Assembly: GCA_013399875.1 (NCBI GenBank)
Contig: VXAZ01001682.1
Location: 620,001-684,000 of the forward strand
Reading direction: 5' to 3'
From: Gymnorhina tibicen
Lineage: Eukaryota; Chordata; Aves; Passeriformes; Artamidae
DNA length: 64,000 nt
The notes beneath the pieces were generated by a model. The model was not told where the DNA came from. It ran no database searches and saw only the letters and a list, made by a program, of their open reading frames with translations. The stretch's first letter is position 1; each line of letters starts with the position of its first letter. The translations under genes and the position numbers were made by a program. Shown here one piece after another: positions 1 through 13,600 of this stretch.

Positions 1-2663
1 CGTCAACAACTGCCTTTTCATGGACCTCTCTAATGAAGAGTGTGGGCACATATGTGAAGGCAGCATGAGAACTCATTGTGTTACAGAGGCTTGCTGTGAG
101 CCAGACATCTGAGCTACTTGAAAGTCCCAGCAAGTCTTTGTCTGAGAAAACAAGTAAATAGCTCTTTTTATTTGGCCTTTATTGGAATAATTGATGTTGC
201 TATAGAGAACACAGTCATAAATTCGATCATCATTCTCTCAGAAAACCAAAACAATCTTTCTAAGGAACAGTCTGAAAGGAAGCCCAATAATTTAGCAGAT
301 AGATTAAACACAATCATAACGACGGAGAGAATTTACCTTGCAAATTAAAAACCTACAGGTCTAAGTCTATACATTTTTAATGGTGCACAATGCTACCTTT
401 CCTCAAAGGCAGTTCCAAATATCAACTGAAAACAGAATTTTCAGATATCAAACACTTCAAACATTGACTTTTGACAGTTTGTACTTACACAGGAGAAAAT
501 CATCCCAAAGAACTGAGGTTCCAATTAAATCTCAAACTTTTTTATCTGAGAATTTGGTGGTCAAAAAACTCTTTCAACTATGCGCACAGTAACAGAAGGG
601 ATTCAGGATACTTTTATTTTTCTACCCAAAATAACTTTCAGTAGATTTTCACAAAACTGTATTGTTATCCATCCTTTTGAATACAGATGCCAGTGACTCC
701 ATGGCGGGGTAGTTGGGAAAGCACCCTTAGAGACACTTCTTACCCTTTTCTTGCCCTTGCTTGCTTGAGTTCTGTCTTTGCAATCACTTGCTGCTGCCTC
801 AGTGGTGGACTAAGTTCACAGTTCAGACAAAGGCAGATTGTTCAAGGCATTCTCCACTGGGGAAACCAGCCACAAGGCCACTTACACTCTCTCTTCCCCT
901 CCTGATAGCAATTCATTTAAAAAAACATTAAAAAGGACTCTAGGATGCAAGGTAGATTTGAACCCATCATTATCCAGACAAAACCACCTCAACTGGAGCT
1001 TTCAGCAGGTTCTTTGAAATCTCTTCTGTTAAGATGGGAAGACGTAATGATTTTCCCACCAATATGTCTCAGAAACCTGAAATTTCACTCATCTTTAAAT
1101 CCTCTGTCAGAAGGAATCTGTGGTTTCAGTACATGAAACATCAGTAATGTAATTTCATGGAAGTTCCTGTGTGTGGAAATCTGATGCTGAATTGCACACA
1201 AGACTCATCTAGACCAGCACTACCTCTGCACCAAGTACTCCAGCAGGAAAGGAAAGAGCTTCATCCTCTGGTACAGTGGAAGGGGAAGGGACAAAAATTG
1301 AGCAACAAGCCCTTTAATTCTTCTGCCTTGGTCCCAAGAAACCTGGCTTTCAAAAAAAACACTGAATTTTCCGACAGAGGCTGGAAAATGGTACTAAGCT
1401 TTTAAAAAGTTTATTCACAAAACACCGATGAAATATAAAGTGAGTAGCATTTTTTAAATAAAAGTAACTTCATCCATCTCCCAAAAGTTTCTCAGTTTTC
1501 TGAAATGCCACTCAGGTCGGCATAAAGTTTTTTAAGGAAGATTCCTCTGCACCAAGGCATTCCTTCCCAAACAGCAGAGAGAAGATGGGAATCACCCCCT
1601 CAGCATGCCAGTGGCACAAAACAGGATTTTTATGGGTCTGCAGACAAGATCAGACAAGAAGAAATAAATTCTCCCTGGATGAGCCAACGGGAATCGCGTG
1701 TCAGCACTTCATGAGGCATCAAATTCCCTTCATTTGCCACAAATCACATTATATACTGGGAATTCCTATATGAAATAGTCATTCCTCAGGCAAGGCCTCC
1801 ATTTACTCTTGCCTGAGGTAGACTCTGAGTCAGATCTTCAGAGCTGGGCTCCTGGGTGTTGGTGACACACTGGCAGAGGGAAAAGCTTCTCCCAGCCACA
1901 ATGTCACACACTGATGAAGGGCAGATCCCCGTAATTTCAACAGGAACATGGCTTGAGCCCATCACTTCTGCCATTCAGAACCAAAAATGCATAAATAAAT
2001 ATCTGAGGGAGTTTTTTAATTGGCAGCTTTCTCTGAAGAGAAGCTTGATCTGTTAGTAAAGTATTCTTGGTGAAAACTCTCAAATCTCTTTACCCTTATA
2101 GGGTAGAAAATCAAGTTTGTAGCTTTAGTCTGGCCTGCGTCCAAAACTGGAACATCTGCAAACTTTAAATCCCATTTTATTATAAACTCAAAACAGGCTT
2201 AACCAGGAAAGAGTTTGTACTGATTATTGAAGCCAAACAGTACTAAAAAAAAATTAAAACCTGAAATACTAATTACTAGTATACCCTTCCCTGAGACAAG
2301 ACTGCTTTGTAAGAACATGAGCAAAAATAAGAGAGATATCCAAAAAATTGCAATTCTGCTTCACATTTTGGGATTTTGATTTGTCAACAAGGGCCTGTCA
2401 CTTTAACAGATGATTCAAAACCCAGGAAAAAAACCAAAACAATAACTGTATTTCCTGAGGAACTCGCCTGAAGTTAAGACATTTATAATTTCTCCATATT
2501 AATGAAACAAACAAGACAGTCTCATCTATTTTTCAAGATGTTAGAAAGAAAATACACAAAAACTCTCCATACCTCTAGCTTTCTCTAGTCTATCCAACAG
2601 ACATGTTAGATGCCTTTTCACTTCACAGTTAACCCTTGAAAGGGAACACTGAAAATTCAAAGG
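1..2663. other. unique AT-rich sequence, no gene seen
   Basis: I see no gene, repeat family or RNA here. Open frames of about 60 to 80 codons occur on the plus strand, but none resembles a known protein, none has paired splice sites that stand out, and they follow one another in different frames, as expected by chance. The stretch ends where the CCTT microsatellite begins. Confidence 0.6.
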
Positions 2664-2850
2664 TCCTTCCTTCCTTCCTTCCTTCCTTCCTTCCTTCCTT
2701 CCTTCCTTCCTTCCTTCCTTCCTTCCTTCTTTCTTTCTTTCTTTCTCTTTGTCCTNNNNNNNNNNNNNNNNNNNNNNNNNNNNNNNNTCCTTCCTTCCTT
2801 CCTTCCTTCCTTCCTTCCTTCCTTCCTTCTTTCTTTCTTTCTTTCTCTTT
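2664..2850 (+). repeat. (CCTT)n/(CTTT)n microsatellite interrupted by an assembly gap
   Basis: A pure pyrimidine tract of CTTC/CCTT tetranucleotides grades into CTTT units on both sides of a run of N. The plus strand is all pyrimidine and the minus strand all purine over nearly the whole tract. Apparent Gly-Arg-Lys-Glu or Pro-Ser-Phe-Leu repeat peptides read from it are translation artefacts of the tetranucleotide, not genes. Long homopurine-homopyrimidine mirror tracts of this kind can adopt triplex structure and are hard to sequence, which fits the gap. The true array length is unknown. Confidence 0.97.
2756..2787. other. assembly gap (32 N)
   Basis: The gap lies inside the pyrimidine microsatellite. 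The sequence just left of it and the end of the array to its right share the same ending, CTTT units followed by CTCTTTG. The two flanks may therefore be overlapping copies of one locus that were not merged. The gap size should not be taken as real. Confidence 0.98.
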
Positions 2851-5800
2851 GCCACACTCGAAGTACCTCAGAGGGGAAGACATTCCCCTCTTTTAGACAC
2901 AGAAATTTATGTTCATTCAGTAGAGGGGAGAAAAACTTGGAAAATAAGGTGTCTTGACTCTTAGCCTAGCACCCTATCCACTGGACTGTCCTCCAATACT
3001 AAGGACTGCAAACACAATAAATCATATGGGATCAAAACCGAACAGAGGCTGAATCATCGAAGACTGTGGAATCAGAGGATATGTACCAGTCTCCTCGAGG
3101 TGAGGTGCTCCATGCCATGTTCTGATATTTATACCCTTAAAAAGCAAGGCTGAAGAGTGATGGAGTATGAAGGCTTAAGGGGAAAATGGACATCTACTCT
3201 TTTTCACACAACTATTAATGGTCAAAATGTTTGGGGCTGTCTGCAGGAAGTGTTCATACAGAATGTCCAAGGCTGAGAAAGAGCATTATCTGGCACAGAA
3301 ACACACTTCTGGTAATAGAAACTCAAATTTTACAAGCAAAAACCTCTCAACAGAATCCTAAATATAATGTGGTGGAAGGCAAACAAAATTCCTGAGAAAT
3401 TATTTCCCAATGACTTCCAGAAGAGAAAGCAAGGTAACTGAAAACAGAGCACACAATCCTGCCTTTGCTCTAGTCCTGTGGCAGAAAGACACACATTATT
3501 GTCACATTTAGTTTCACTTATTTTCCGTAAGTTCTAATTACCACCAGTACTTTAATTACTGCATTTTGCAGAAGACCCATACAATAACCATTGAAAAAAG
3601 TCACTAAAGCTAATGAAAAATTCAATTCCAATGACTTCACTAGGTTGGTTTCAGCTTTTAGAGTCTTGGAATAAAAAACTTTTGACAGTTTACATTGTTA
3701 AATAATTGAATGTCATATGAATGTCCTCTTTTAGTCGTCATTCATTTAATTATCTCCACTGTTGAAATAATGCAATAAGCCCATGCTGATCAGTATGACT
3801 TAGCACTTCTAAGCACAGATCTAAGAATTCAAAAACCAGTTATAGTATTTTTCCTCCAGAAAGATCAATTTCAATTTCAGTGTATATCCTCTAATATACA
3901 TGATTATTAGCTCCTACTGTTGGGTTCACCATTCAACTCAGACTATAGGAGAAATATGTATTTACATATAATAAAAAAAATTTTCAGAGGGTAAGAACTG
4001 CTGAAATCAAATAGGGATTGAAATAGAGAAGAAGATGCTAAAAGCCAGATCAAACTTTGCTTTTTTTCTCTGTAGCTCTGCAAAGAGATTATTTTCCCTT
4101 TTCCAGTAACTTATCAACCTTTTGTCCCTGGAGTGTAGTTGGTATTTCTTGTTTAAAACTCCGTGGTAGCAAACTGATCACAGTTAGCCTAGATGTGGGA
4201 TTTGAAGGTAGAAATACTACTATAAATTTTTTTGAAGTGTATGATTATTGAAAGTCCATATTGGAGTTTGTAACATAGTGGTATCGGAGGTATTCTTAGA
4301 ATGGATGACACAATGTACAGAAAACGCAGTATTTCATGTTCTACTGATTAGTACAGATCAGTAAATCTGTATTTTATTATGATTCATTGGTCAGTAATAA
4401 TTTTCCCATTTAATAAAATTTTAAATAGAAGTATATACTATAACCATATACCAAAATATTTCAAACTACATTCAAGGAACTCACAAATATGGATATATTT
4501 GCATGTGTGTGCTACAGGTTTCTGTCTGCAAAAGAGAGATGCCATATGTGAAACAGAGGTACTGTTCCTCAAGGCTGTAAAGTCACTTTTATTCACATTA
4601 AAAATAATCATGCACGTGCTGCCTACCAGGAAGAATCCTCAAGTTTTTTATATCCAGAAGGGACATTTCTACTTCTTATAGGCTGTCCACTTGCAACAAA
4701 AGAAACCTGTGACTTAAGTCACCACCACTTCCTTTTAACTATTTAATATTCCAGCTTCATTCATCCCATTCTCTGAATTATCAGCAACTATAAAATGCAG
4801 AGTAACAACAATTTTTTAAGGAGAGCAGGTTCACTGGTAGCATGGAATCAATAACCAACCAAGAGTCTGACCCTTTGTAACACTTTTCCAATATTGTATT
4901 AACTCCAATGCGGGATGAATGAAAAAAATTAAGAGAAATTCCAAATCCTTCTCTTTGATCACTGCAGACTTGTATAGAAGGAGATCTCAATTTAGAAAGA
5001 AAATGAAACAGAACGAATAAACCAAATCTGTACAAAAGTTCTTGACATATAACAGGCACAATTTTTGCCATCAGTAAGCATGGACTTTTTTAACCTTCTC
5101 TGGAGAACTCAGCCTGTGGCATTAAGCTTGCACTGGGAAAAAAATGAAAATTGTAGCATTCTTATTTTCCATCTAAGTCATGCAATGGGATGAATCATGT
5201 GCCTGAGAGTGGAGCAGAAAAGCTTGTCACTTTGAAAAATCATTACCTAGGTATGCTGGCTACAATGATTTCCCAGCAACAACATTACTGAGTAATGAGG
5301 AGAACAACTGAACTTCACCTTCTTCTCATGATGGAGCAGTGACTGTTCCTGCCAGTCTGCCTATTTCACATAACGGACTTAGGGCATTTGGAGTATTACC
5401 AAAAAATTCAAGAATTCAGAGAGCAATCACCGCCCTGAGGAGACCTGACACCAACTATGGCTGATCTCATCCAGAGATCACACTGTCACTCCCACAGGTT
5501 GCACCATCTCTAACACACCCACCCACCTGGCCCCAGCTGAGGAGAAAACAGATTCTCTCAGAACCTGCAGTGTGACCTCTACAACACACGCCACCAGATG
5601 CCTCCAGTTTATCTACGTTCACACGGGAACAACTTCTAGAAAACCATCAGGTGCTGAGCACTGGTGAATCCCTGCTCTTCCTGTGAGTGCCCGTGTGATT
5701 ACTGAGTTATTCCCTTTGGTCAGAAAAGCAGCCTGGTTCAAGTCTGAAGTCCAGCTTCAGTCTCCAGTTTGGTGGATCACTTCTCTGTCACCACCAGGTT

Positions 5801-7504
5801 TTTCTTCCATTACCAGTTTTCTGTTCCTCAAAAAATATATGCACAGATTGTAATCAACAGCCCAGATCCCTGTCTTCCTGCAACAAAACACACTGAGCTC
5901 CCTCCCAATCCTTTTAACACATTTTTCTAGTCATCTGAGCATTTCTGAATCCCATTCAATTTTTCAAAACTATTGCTATTTTTCTTTATATCAACAAGCT
6001 AGATGTGACTATGATGGTCTAAAGATAAAAGTACATCAACATCTGCTCACATGTTAGGAACCTATATAGCTTTAGCAACATTTTAAAATCTTTATAATAA
6101 AAGTATTACTTGACAAAAAAAGAAACATAAAAATAGCGTACAACTGAAAATGTGCAAAAAGTATATATAAAATGGATATATATAGATATATATATATATT
6201 TGGATTACCATATTCAGATTTTATCCAGATTTCCATAATGCTGTTACATAAGATAACTGGAAAAAGACTGAATTTAATGCACTGTACACAATGTCTGCTG
6301 CCTTTAACAATGAAATCTTTCTGGTTAACATTTTCTCAAAGGTTTCTTTGTAAGCAACAGGGCCAGCTCAGAGAAGAGGATGGGCATAGACAACCTCAGC
6401 CTGGCAAACTGAAAACATGGACAGTGGGGTAAACCTCTAACAAATAACAAGTCTTCCTTAGCATGCAAACACCTAAGAAAAATTAAAATGTCCACAGTCT
6501 ATCATAAAAAATTAATAAATAATTCTTATTCTGGGCTGGCAAGGGATAGCTGGTTAAAAGACACACATCAGACACGTGCAACTGAGGCACACGCGTGACA
6601 CACCATATGGGTGTAGACAGCCTGCAAAACCTGCACCATTCCTTGACGCGAATTTCTTTTAAATCCTTTAAATTCTTTTAAAACATTTCTGACATCGAAG
6701 TATTTGTCCTGCCTTAATGGTAATTTCAAGTGATGAGCTCACAACATGGCTTCAACAGTACAGCAGGAACCAACTGGAACCTTTTACATTTTACAGGAGT
6801 AATGTAAATTAAGTAACTCTGGTTTATCAGTCTCATAAGCAGCTCTAAGTTCACTAATATCAGAAAAATGCTTCAGGTAATCAACAAGCTAAGTAAAAAT
6901 ATTTCTGTTTGCTCCCAGATTTGAAAATGAGCATTTAGGTGCAGCGAAATGAAAGAGGCAATTGGAAACCAATTAGGTGAACTGAAAATAGAAATGGTTT
7001 CAGCCCCAGATCTGCAATCTGCACTGAGACTTGCATCAGTGTTCTTATTATATCTTATGCTTTGAATTGGGCTTCACGTGACAAAGAGCTGAAAACGCTC
7101 CCTCGTTTGGTAGAACTGGAGTATTCTGATATTTATCAACAATGGCAGCAACACAACCACCACCCATGTTTTGGGTTATTTGCATTCCTGAGTTTATAGC
7201 TGTTTAGGCAGGCGGGATTTTGTCTGTTTAGAGATATTAAATTCAGACTGGGCATTTTCACCCAAGGCTGCTCCTCCCCACCCTTAGAAGTTAATTCACC
7301 AGTGGGATCTACCACAACTAACACAGCCAGAGTCAAGACACTACAGAAAGCCTTCCCATGCTTCTTGCCTCCCTGGAATGGGCATTTGGAAAGGGGATAT
7401 TTGGGCACAGTTGGGCTTTATGCAGTTTTAAGGAGCAGCACATGAAAGACAAGTATTTTTTGGAGCTGCAGAGATCTGTTAATGACACATGGCAATGTGG
7501 CCTG
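2851..7504. other. unique sequence, no gene seen
   Basis: There is no recognisable gene or interspersed repeat. The longest open frames, about 100 codons at 4379-4681 on plus and 96 codons at 4781-5071 on minus, have no resemblance I know and no convincing splice context. A short TA-rich tract lies near 6161-6199. A small CpG-containing patch at about 6570-6600 holds a CACGTG E-box-type hexamer and an ACGCGT hexamer, with no further evidence of function. Confidence 0.55.
6174..6199. repeat. (TA)n low-complexity tract
   Basis: An alternating TA dinucleotide run broken by a single G. It is short, AT-only and ordinary for vertebrate non-coding DNA. Confidence 0.85.
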
Positions 7505-7674
7505 CTTGCTCTCACTTAATAAACTTTGCTGTAATGGTAACTGGCGAGTGATGTCCCATTCTTATTTCACCTCACGAGCTTTATCTCTTACTCTCTCCTA
7601 TCCTGTTGAGGTAGAGGAGCAATTCAGCGGCTGGGGGGACATCTGGCAGCTGGTTATGGTCGATCCACTACACA
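7505..7674 (+). mobile_element. LTR-retrotransposon-like fragment (3' LTR end plus leader), degraded
   Basis: An AATAAA polyadenylation-type hexamer at 7518-7523 is followed about 100 bases later by a segment (7624-7674) with AGCGGCTGG, CATCTGGCAGC and CCACTACACA in order. That order resembles the end of LTR and start of leader I associate with avian endogenous retroviral LTR families, where an AGCGGCT...GGCACCTGGC...CCCACCACA pattern is common. This is recalled family resemblance, not a database match. No 5' LTR boundary, target-site duplication or internal coding region is visible, so it is at best a truncated fragment on the plus strand. The left boundary is uncertain. Confidence 0.4.
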
Positions 7675-7692
7675 ACTCCCTCTAGAGTTGTG
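7671..7692. repeat. short inverted repeat (8-bp arms, 6-nt loop)
   Basis: CACAACTC at 7671-7678 and GAGTTGTG at 7685-7692 are exact reverse complements around a 6-base loop that itself contains CTCTA. It sits at the right end of the LTR-like fragment. No T-run follows, and no function is implied. Confidence 0.8.
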
Positions 7693-10600
7693 TGTGTGCC
7701 AGATAAATTTAATTCTGTTTGTATATCCCTTCCACACACATCTAGAGTTCCAGTGTCACAGACTTCATACTGAATGCACATGGTATTCTTCAGAGACTAT
7801 CATGTGGCTACAGCCAGACAGAAATACTCCATATGGTGTTGCTACCGTACCTATAAAAAGGCTTTAATGAATTCTGACTTCATCCCGCCACATAAGAAGT
7901 ATGGAAATGTAATGCCTGCCACATTTTGTTGCTCTCAGCCTCTCCTGCAGTCTGTCCTCCTGTGTCTTTTCCTCTCTCGTTCTGCACTGGGACGCTGTGC
8001 TCACCTCTAGCAGGCGTCTGAGAACATCCATCGCCCATCTGTTTGAGTTTAAATCAAGCTTTTTTCTTCAATCTGTTGCTCATGCTGCCCATTGGCTCTT
8101 GGAAGAATTATGATGCTTTACCCCCTCCTTAAAGCATTTCCTTGGCTTCACAAGGGTGGTGCTGTTGACATGTTAGAGATCACTGCCTATCGTGGTGAGC
8201 CACAGCATCTCCTGGTTTTCTTGTGTCCTCCCCAGCTCATTCAGTAATTTCCTTTCATCTTTTACACAGATGGTTATTTCTGGACACAATCTCCTTTTTT
8301 TGTCGTGTTGCTTGGTGCACCAGTTACTCAGAAGGATTAGCAGGATTTCTAGGTTCCATGCTTGTACAAATAAGAAATAATAATTAACTGATTAGGAGTT
8401 TGGGAAAATAAATAAGCAATTTTTCCATTTTCATAGATGGTATTTTCTAATTCACTTTCCCACTTTAGCACTTATTAACACTTTCAAAAAAGAAAGTTTA
8501 TTTTAGGTTTCTCCTTATTTTTCCTCTTTTTGAAAGAAAAAAAAACCCTATTATTAGCACTAAAACCATTTCCATACATTAGAAAACTATTTCTATATAT
8601 TAGACACAGACACATGGAAATACAGTGGAGCTTGAAGATACCAATGGGATTTTCATTGTTGAATAGGAACAATTTATATCTCTGCCTAGTGGCTGGCTTT
8701 CCAAAATCCTCACCAGGATTCATAGACGTGGACAGAAAAAGCAGCACTATTTTAGGTTGCTGGAAGGAGGCTGTTAGTCACTATGAACACTTTACAGCTG
8801 GTGAACATTGCAGGGGCTGTTGACCAAATGAACCTTTAAAGGAGAGCAATTTTAAGCCCACTAAAACTCAGACACATGCCAACTCATGAGGAAAAAAAAA
8901 ATCCTGGGAATTAAGGAGAAAAACACTCTGTTAAATCACACAACTCCTGGCTCAGCATATGAAAGAATCACTCCTACAGCCACAGGAACTTGGAGAATCC
9001 CATGGAAGGGCACCTTGAATATTGTCCATTTAGAAGGTGTTAATGAGCTCAATCAGTTCAAAATACACAGAATAAAGGGGGTTAGGGTGGTTTGGTTTTA
9101 TGTTTGGGGTTTCATTTAAATTCCTGAATCCATAATTTCAGGTGATATTTTACCTGAATTGTCTGGTGGCCAAATGTGTCATGTAAGACACTCAAGCCTA
9201 GCAAGAGGAGTAAAGGAACTCCAGGCTAAGCAGTCAACTGGAAGCAAGAGAAAGAAGTTATGAAGCCAAAGGAGTTTCAGCTGAATATTTCCTCTTGGGG
9301 TAGGAAATACACTGAGGAATTCAAGCTTATGAAACAGAAAAGGATTGGTCCATATTTTCCCATGTTTTTTTCCTAAATAGTGACAAAAGCCCTGCAGTGA
9401 TGGAACAACCACAACTTTTCTTACAAGAAGACCTAATATACAGAATTTTCCTTTTTCTTTGGCTCTTAATTACATTCCTTTGCATCACATAAAAATTCAC
9501 AGTCCATTCTGCTGAAAAGCAAATCTGTAACGATAGAAAGTAGGTATTACAGGGGAAAAAAAGGAAAATTATTACTGAATTCACAGAAATTCAGTATGAT
9601 GCATTACAGCTACCTTTTGCAATGCTCTAGACAGAGGCCTACAAAGTTGTCAACAGAGGATTCAGCTCAGGAGATCTCATTTGTTTTGAAAATGATCTCT
9701 CTTTATCTGATAGCATCTGATTTCTGGGCTACAATTTAAAATAAAATATAATAAAGAAAGTTACTCAACTCCAAAGATCAAGGGAACAAAGAAAAGCAAA
9801 CAAACATCAACAGCTTAGCAGCCAGTTTCATTTACTTTCACATTTTCAGAAAACAAATTAGTGTTTTAATATTCCAGGGGCAAACTACAGTAGTTGTGCT
9901 GTCAGATTTCAAGACACATTCCAAAGCTGTTCCTCTTCTCAATTTTGTGTATTAAACGTCCCATCTGGTTTGGGTCTGATCCAGTAAAACTAACCTGCAT
10001 CCTTCAAATACCCTTTAAATGCTGCATCCTGGAGTTTTAATAACTTTCCTACTCAATGAATCAAGGGGTTGCTCATATTTCAGTGTTTAGCAGTTTGTGT
10101 GCCCCTTAAATCCTGCCCTCAGACACATTTAGGAATATCACAGAGCGTTCCAGGTTTCCCAGAAGCAAATTCCATTGTGAAATTTTATCTGAGACAATAA
10201 ACATTCCCTAAATTAGTTTAATGCACAAAGCAACTATTTAAGTAGAGTTCTTCAAATGATATCACCTTTTGGTATTACCAATCCCATCTCATTTATAGTT
10301 TATATGCGCAGTGCTTCCACATTCCCTTCAACATTTAAATATTTATATACCAGTACTGCTCTGGGAGGGAACACATACCAGTGGCTGTTAGCAGGATGTA
10401 AAGCAACATTTGGATTGGTAGTTAGTGCAAACCTTGCCTGACTTCTTAGTAACTATAAAGATTTCATCACCATGCCACCCTAAAGCATGCCGCATGGCTG
10501 GAGTTCTTCCAGTGCTGTATTCTGCAACTCATAGAGCTGGGGAAAAAAAAAAAGCAACTTAGTTCCTTAATACAGGAAGTAAATAAGGCAGAACTCAGCT

Positions 10601-13600
10601 GAGCAAACGTAGCTGGGTTTCACCAGTTTTACACCTCCCTATGCTCCCCTCAAGGCTGATGGGGAACGCAGACATCCTGACCCAGACAACAACACAGGCC
10701 AAGCAACTCCAACCTTGCCAGTGCTACTGGCTACACTTCCAGTATAAAGGCAGCCTCGTGGAACAGGATTAGATACAGACAACTACTCAGGGTAACGTGA
10801 ATCTTGTCCTTACTGTTTCTGCTTGAATACATCCTCCTTTCACCAAATATCACCTGAGATAATTTAAAAAATAAATACCATTTCTCTTGGATGTTTATAC
10901 AAGCAAATGAAGAGTCTTTCTAATGAATGCAAGGCTGCTATTTACTTTCTTCTTAACTACTCAAATCACAGACCCTGTTTAGAATTTAATAAACTTGCTG
11001 ATTTGTTTGTTTATTTCCACAGCCTGAAGCAGCCGTTCTTCCAATAACCCTCCTTTGCACCTCTGATGCCAAAGGGTGGATTGGTTTTGAGGGGTTTTTT
11101 AGTGTTTTTTTGCTGTTGACTAGAAACGGAAAGGGAAAAGTAGTAATGTGTCATAATAGTCATAATATACCTTCATCAAAGAGTAAATGGAATGTTAACC
11201 CATCATATAAACTCTAGACAGGCCAGGAAGTAAGAAATTGCCATGCATGGTCTTCCCTCTTTTATGGATTTTATGGAGCCATGCAGATGAGTGGGAAAAT
11301 ATCAGGCAGGAACATTTATCATTTCTGCAAAGATAATCTGAGATTTCAGGTTCTTATATACCAAGTGAAGTGACTTTGCTGCTGCTCATGGTGCAAAGAG
11401 GCCAACCACAAACCCAGCAGTCTGACTTAAAATAAATTCAACAGGGAAGTTTCTCAGATTTATGAATGTTTCCTGGGGGATCTTGTCTCTGATTCACAGA
11501 CATTACCACCAACAGGTAACATTATATCTTCTTCTTCTCTGACCTCTTGTACTTCCCACGACACATAATTTCATTTCTTTCTCCTACTGAAACTCCAGTC
11601 CCCTGCGTTTGGACTCGAATCTCCCCCACAGGTTTTCTGGAGATGAAATTAATCTCTCCTGAAAGATGCTGGAAATTCAGCTTTCTAAAGGAGCTCTAAT
11701 GGCCTCAAACACTAAATTTGCATAAAGAAATAAAGCCTGACCAGGCAGGTAAGAGAAATGCCAAGTCTCACAGACACAGGGTTAAACTCCCTTCCTCCCC
11801 AAACCAGTACATCCTCACAGCTCCTATTATTCCCTTTAAGGCTGACAATATGTATGATTTGTGATTGCAGAACTAGAAGAACTGCTGGAGAGACCTTTAC
11901 ATATATAGATACTATATTCCATATCATCCTTTTCGTTGTCTCCTGAAGGAAATGGAAGGCATGGATGGAAGGGGTGATTCCTCAGCAGCAGCCAGCCACT
12001 CTGGTGCTCTTGTTTGTCTCTTGTATCAGCAAACAGCTAAAATAAGCCATCGTGGCACAGGGTTAATGGCTCAAAATGGACTGATGCCTTTGATTTTCTG
12101 GCTTTGCTTCCTGAAACATCTGCTGGCAAAAACACTTTTCTGAGAGTGCTCGGCAGAAGGACTGTTTTCCCCCAAAGTAAGCACAATTCCAGATATAATT
12201 CAGAACCAGAAAAACAAGCTGCAGAGCCAAATAATTGTCTAGAAATAATTATTTAACTGTTTCAAAGACAGTTAGGAATTTCCCTCTAAATGAGAAGAAC
12301 TAGCAACCAGGAGTACCAGGAAGACTAATGGAGGCTCTAAAGACCCAAAGTTGAACAGTAGAAGCAACACAACTTCCTCTACTATGGTCCCTAAAAGCTG
12401 ATTTACCTTTTTAAGGACCTATGAGCACGATGTAGAAGGCTACAAATGAAGTTATTTGCTGCAGTTAATAGCATTAATAATAGGTAATGAAATACAATAG
12501 ATGATATACTATGCTATAATAAATCAAGCACAAATCCAAGAGGGTGGGAAACTGTTTGACAAACTGAGTAATATCCTTGCTTGGTTCAGAGCAGTGTGAG
12601 AAAGAACCATATTGTGGTCACTTCCACAGGGAAATTTCTTGCATGGCAAAAAACCAAAGCAGAACTCGAAATGGGAATGTCTGGTTTGGGACCCTGTGGG
12701 AACAGGAGGAAAGAACCCAGAATTTTTACCTCTATATTAATTATTTCTTCGTTTTCTTTCCCCTCAGTCCTAATGTTGTTTTTATGCAACCATTTGCATT
12801 TATTAGATTATAATTTCAGATAACTCGAAAGGAAAATAAACATCTGAACGCCTTGTACTGGAAGAGAAAACCAATATGACAAAGAAAATAACTAATATGA
12901 TAAAAAATTTATATCTCACCAAGGCAAAATATCAATCCTGCTGCTTCTGGCTCACATTCAGTCTTATGAAGAGGCGGAATGAAAATTTTTTAAAATATAT
13001 TAATAAATAATGGCAGCCCTGTTAAAAGCAGGATGCCGGGGCAAAAGGGGCCTAAGCAAAAGCCCACTCTGAAAAATTTGTAGATGCAGGAAGGATAAGA
13101 GGAGTAAATGCCAATTTTTTGCTATCTATTTTCAACAATGGAAGTACTAATGGACAAAAAAGAGTCAAGAATAGAAAGTTCTTGGGTATTTATTTACTGC
13201 ATTCGTAGCCAGTGACAATCAGGTGCCTTAACTTGGTCTCATCGTGACTGGAAATGGTCACAACTAGCTGACAAGAAAAGCAGAGAGAGAGCCAGGAAAA
13301 ATCTCTCACCTCCCCAGATCTCAGTGGTTCCAGAATCACTCACATCGCTGAAGATCACTTATCTGACTTGCCGATGTTCACAGCTCTGCACCACCACCCC
13401 AGCACAGTTACAGGCATGACACAAGCGCTGCTCTGCATTCTCAGAGCCAGCTCTGCAATGTGCTCAGTGCTTCCAGGGCAATTATGTTACATGATGCTCT
13501 AAAATAAATTCAATTATTAAACAACACCATATGTCACTCCCCTCCAGCTGGAAACACAGCATACACTTACTTTGGTAAAAAATCAAAACCTGCTGGAGGA

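Noticed and set aside
2541..2964. Open frames on both strands encoding Gly-Arg-Lys-Glu or Pro-Ser-Phe-Leu repeats
   Set aside because: They are translations of the CCTT/CTTT microsatellite through a run of N, so no real protein is implied.
7851..7860. TATA-box-like CTATAAAAAG
   Set aside because: No initiator, CpG content or transcribed unit follows. Such words are common in AT-rich DNA.
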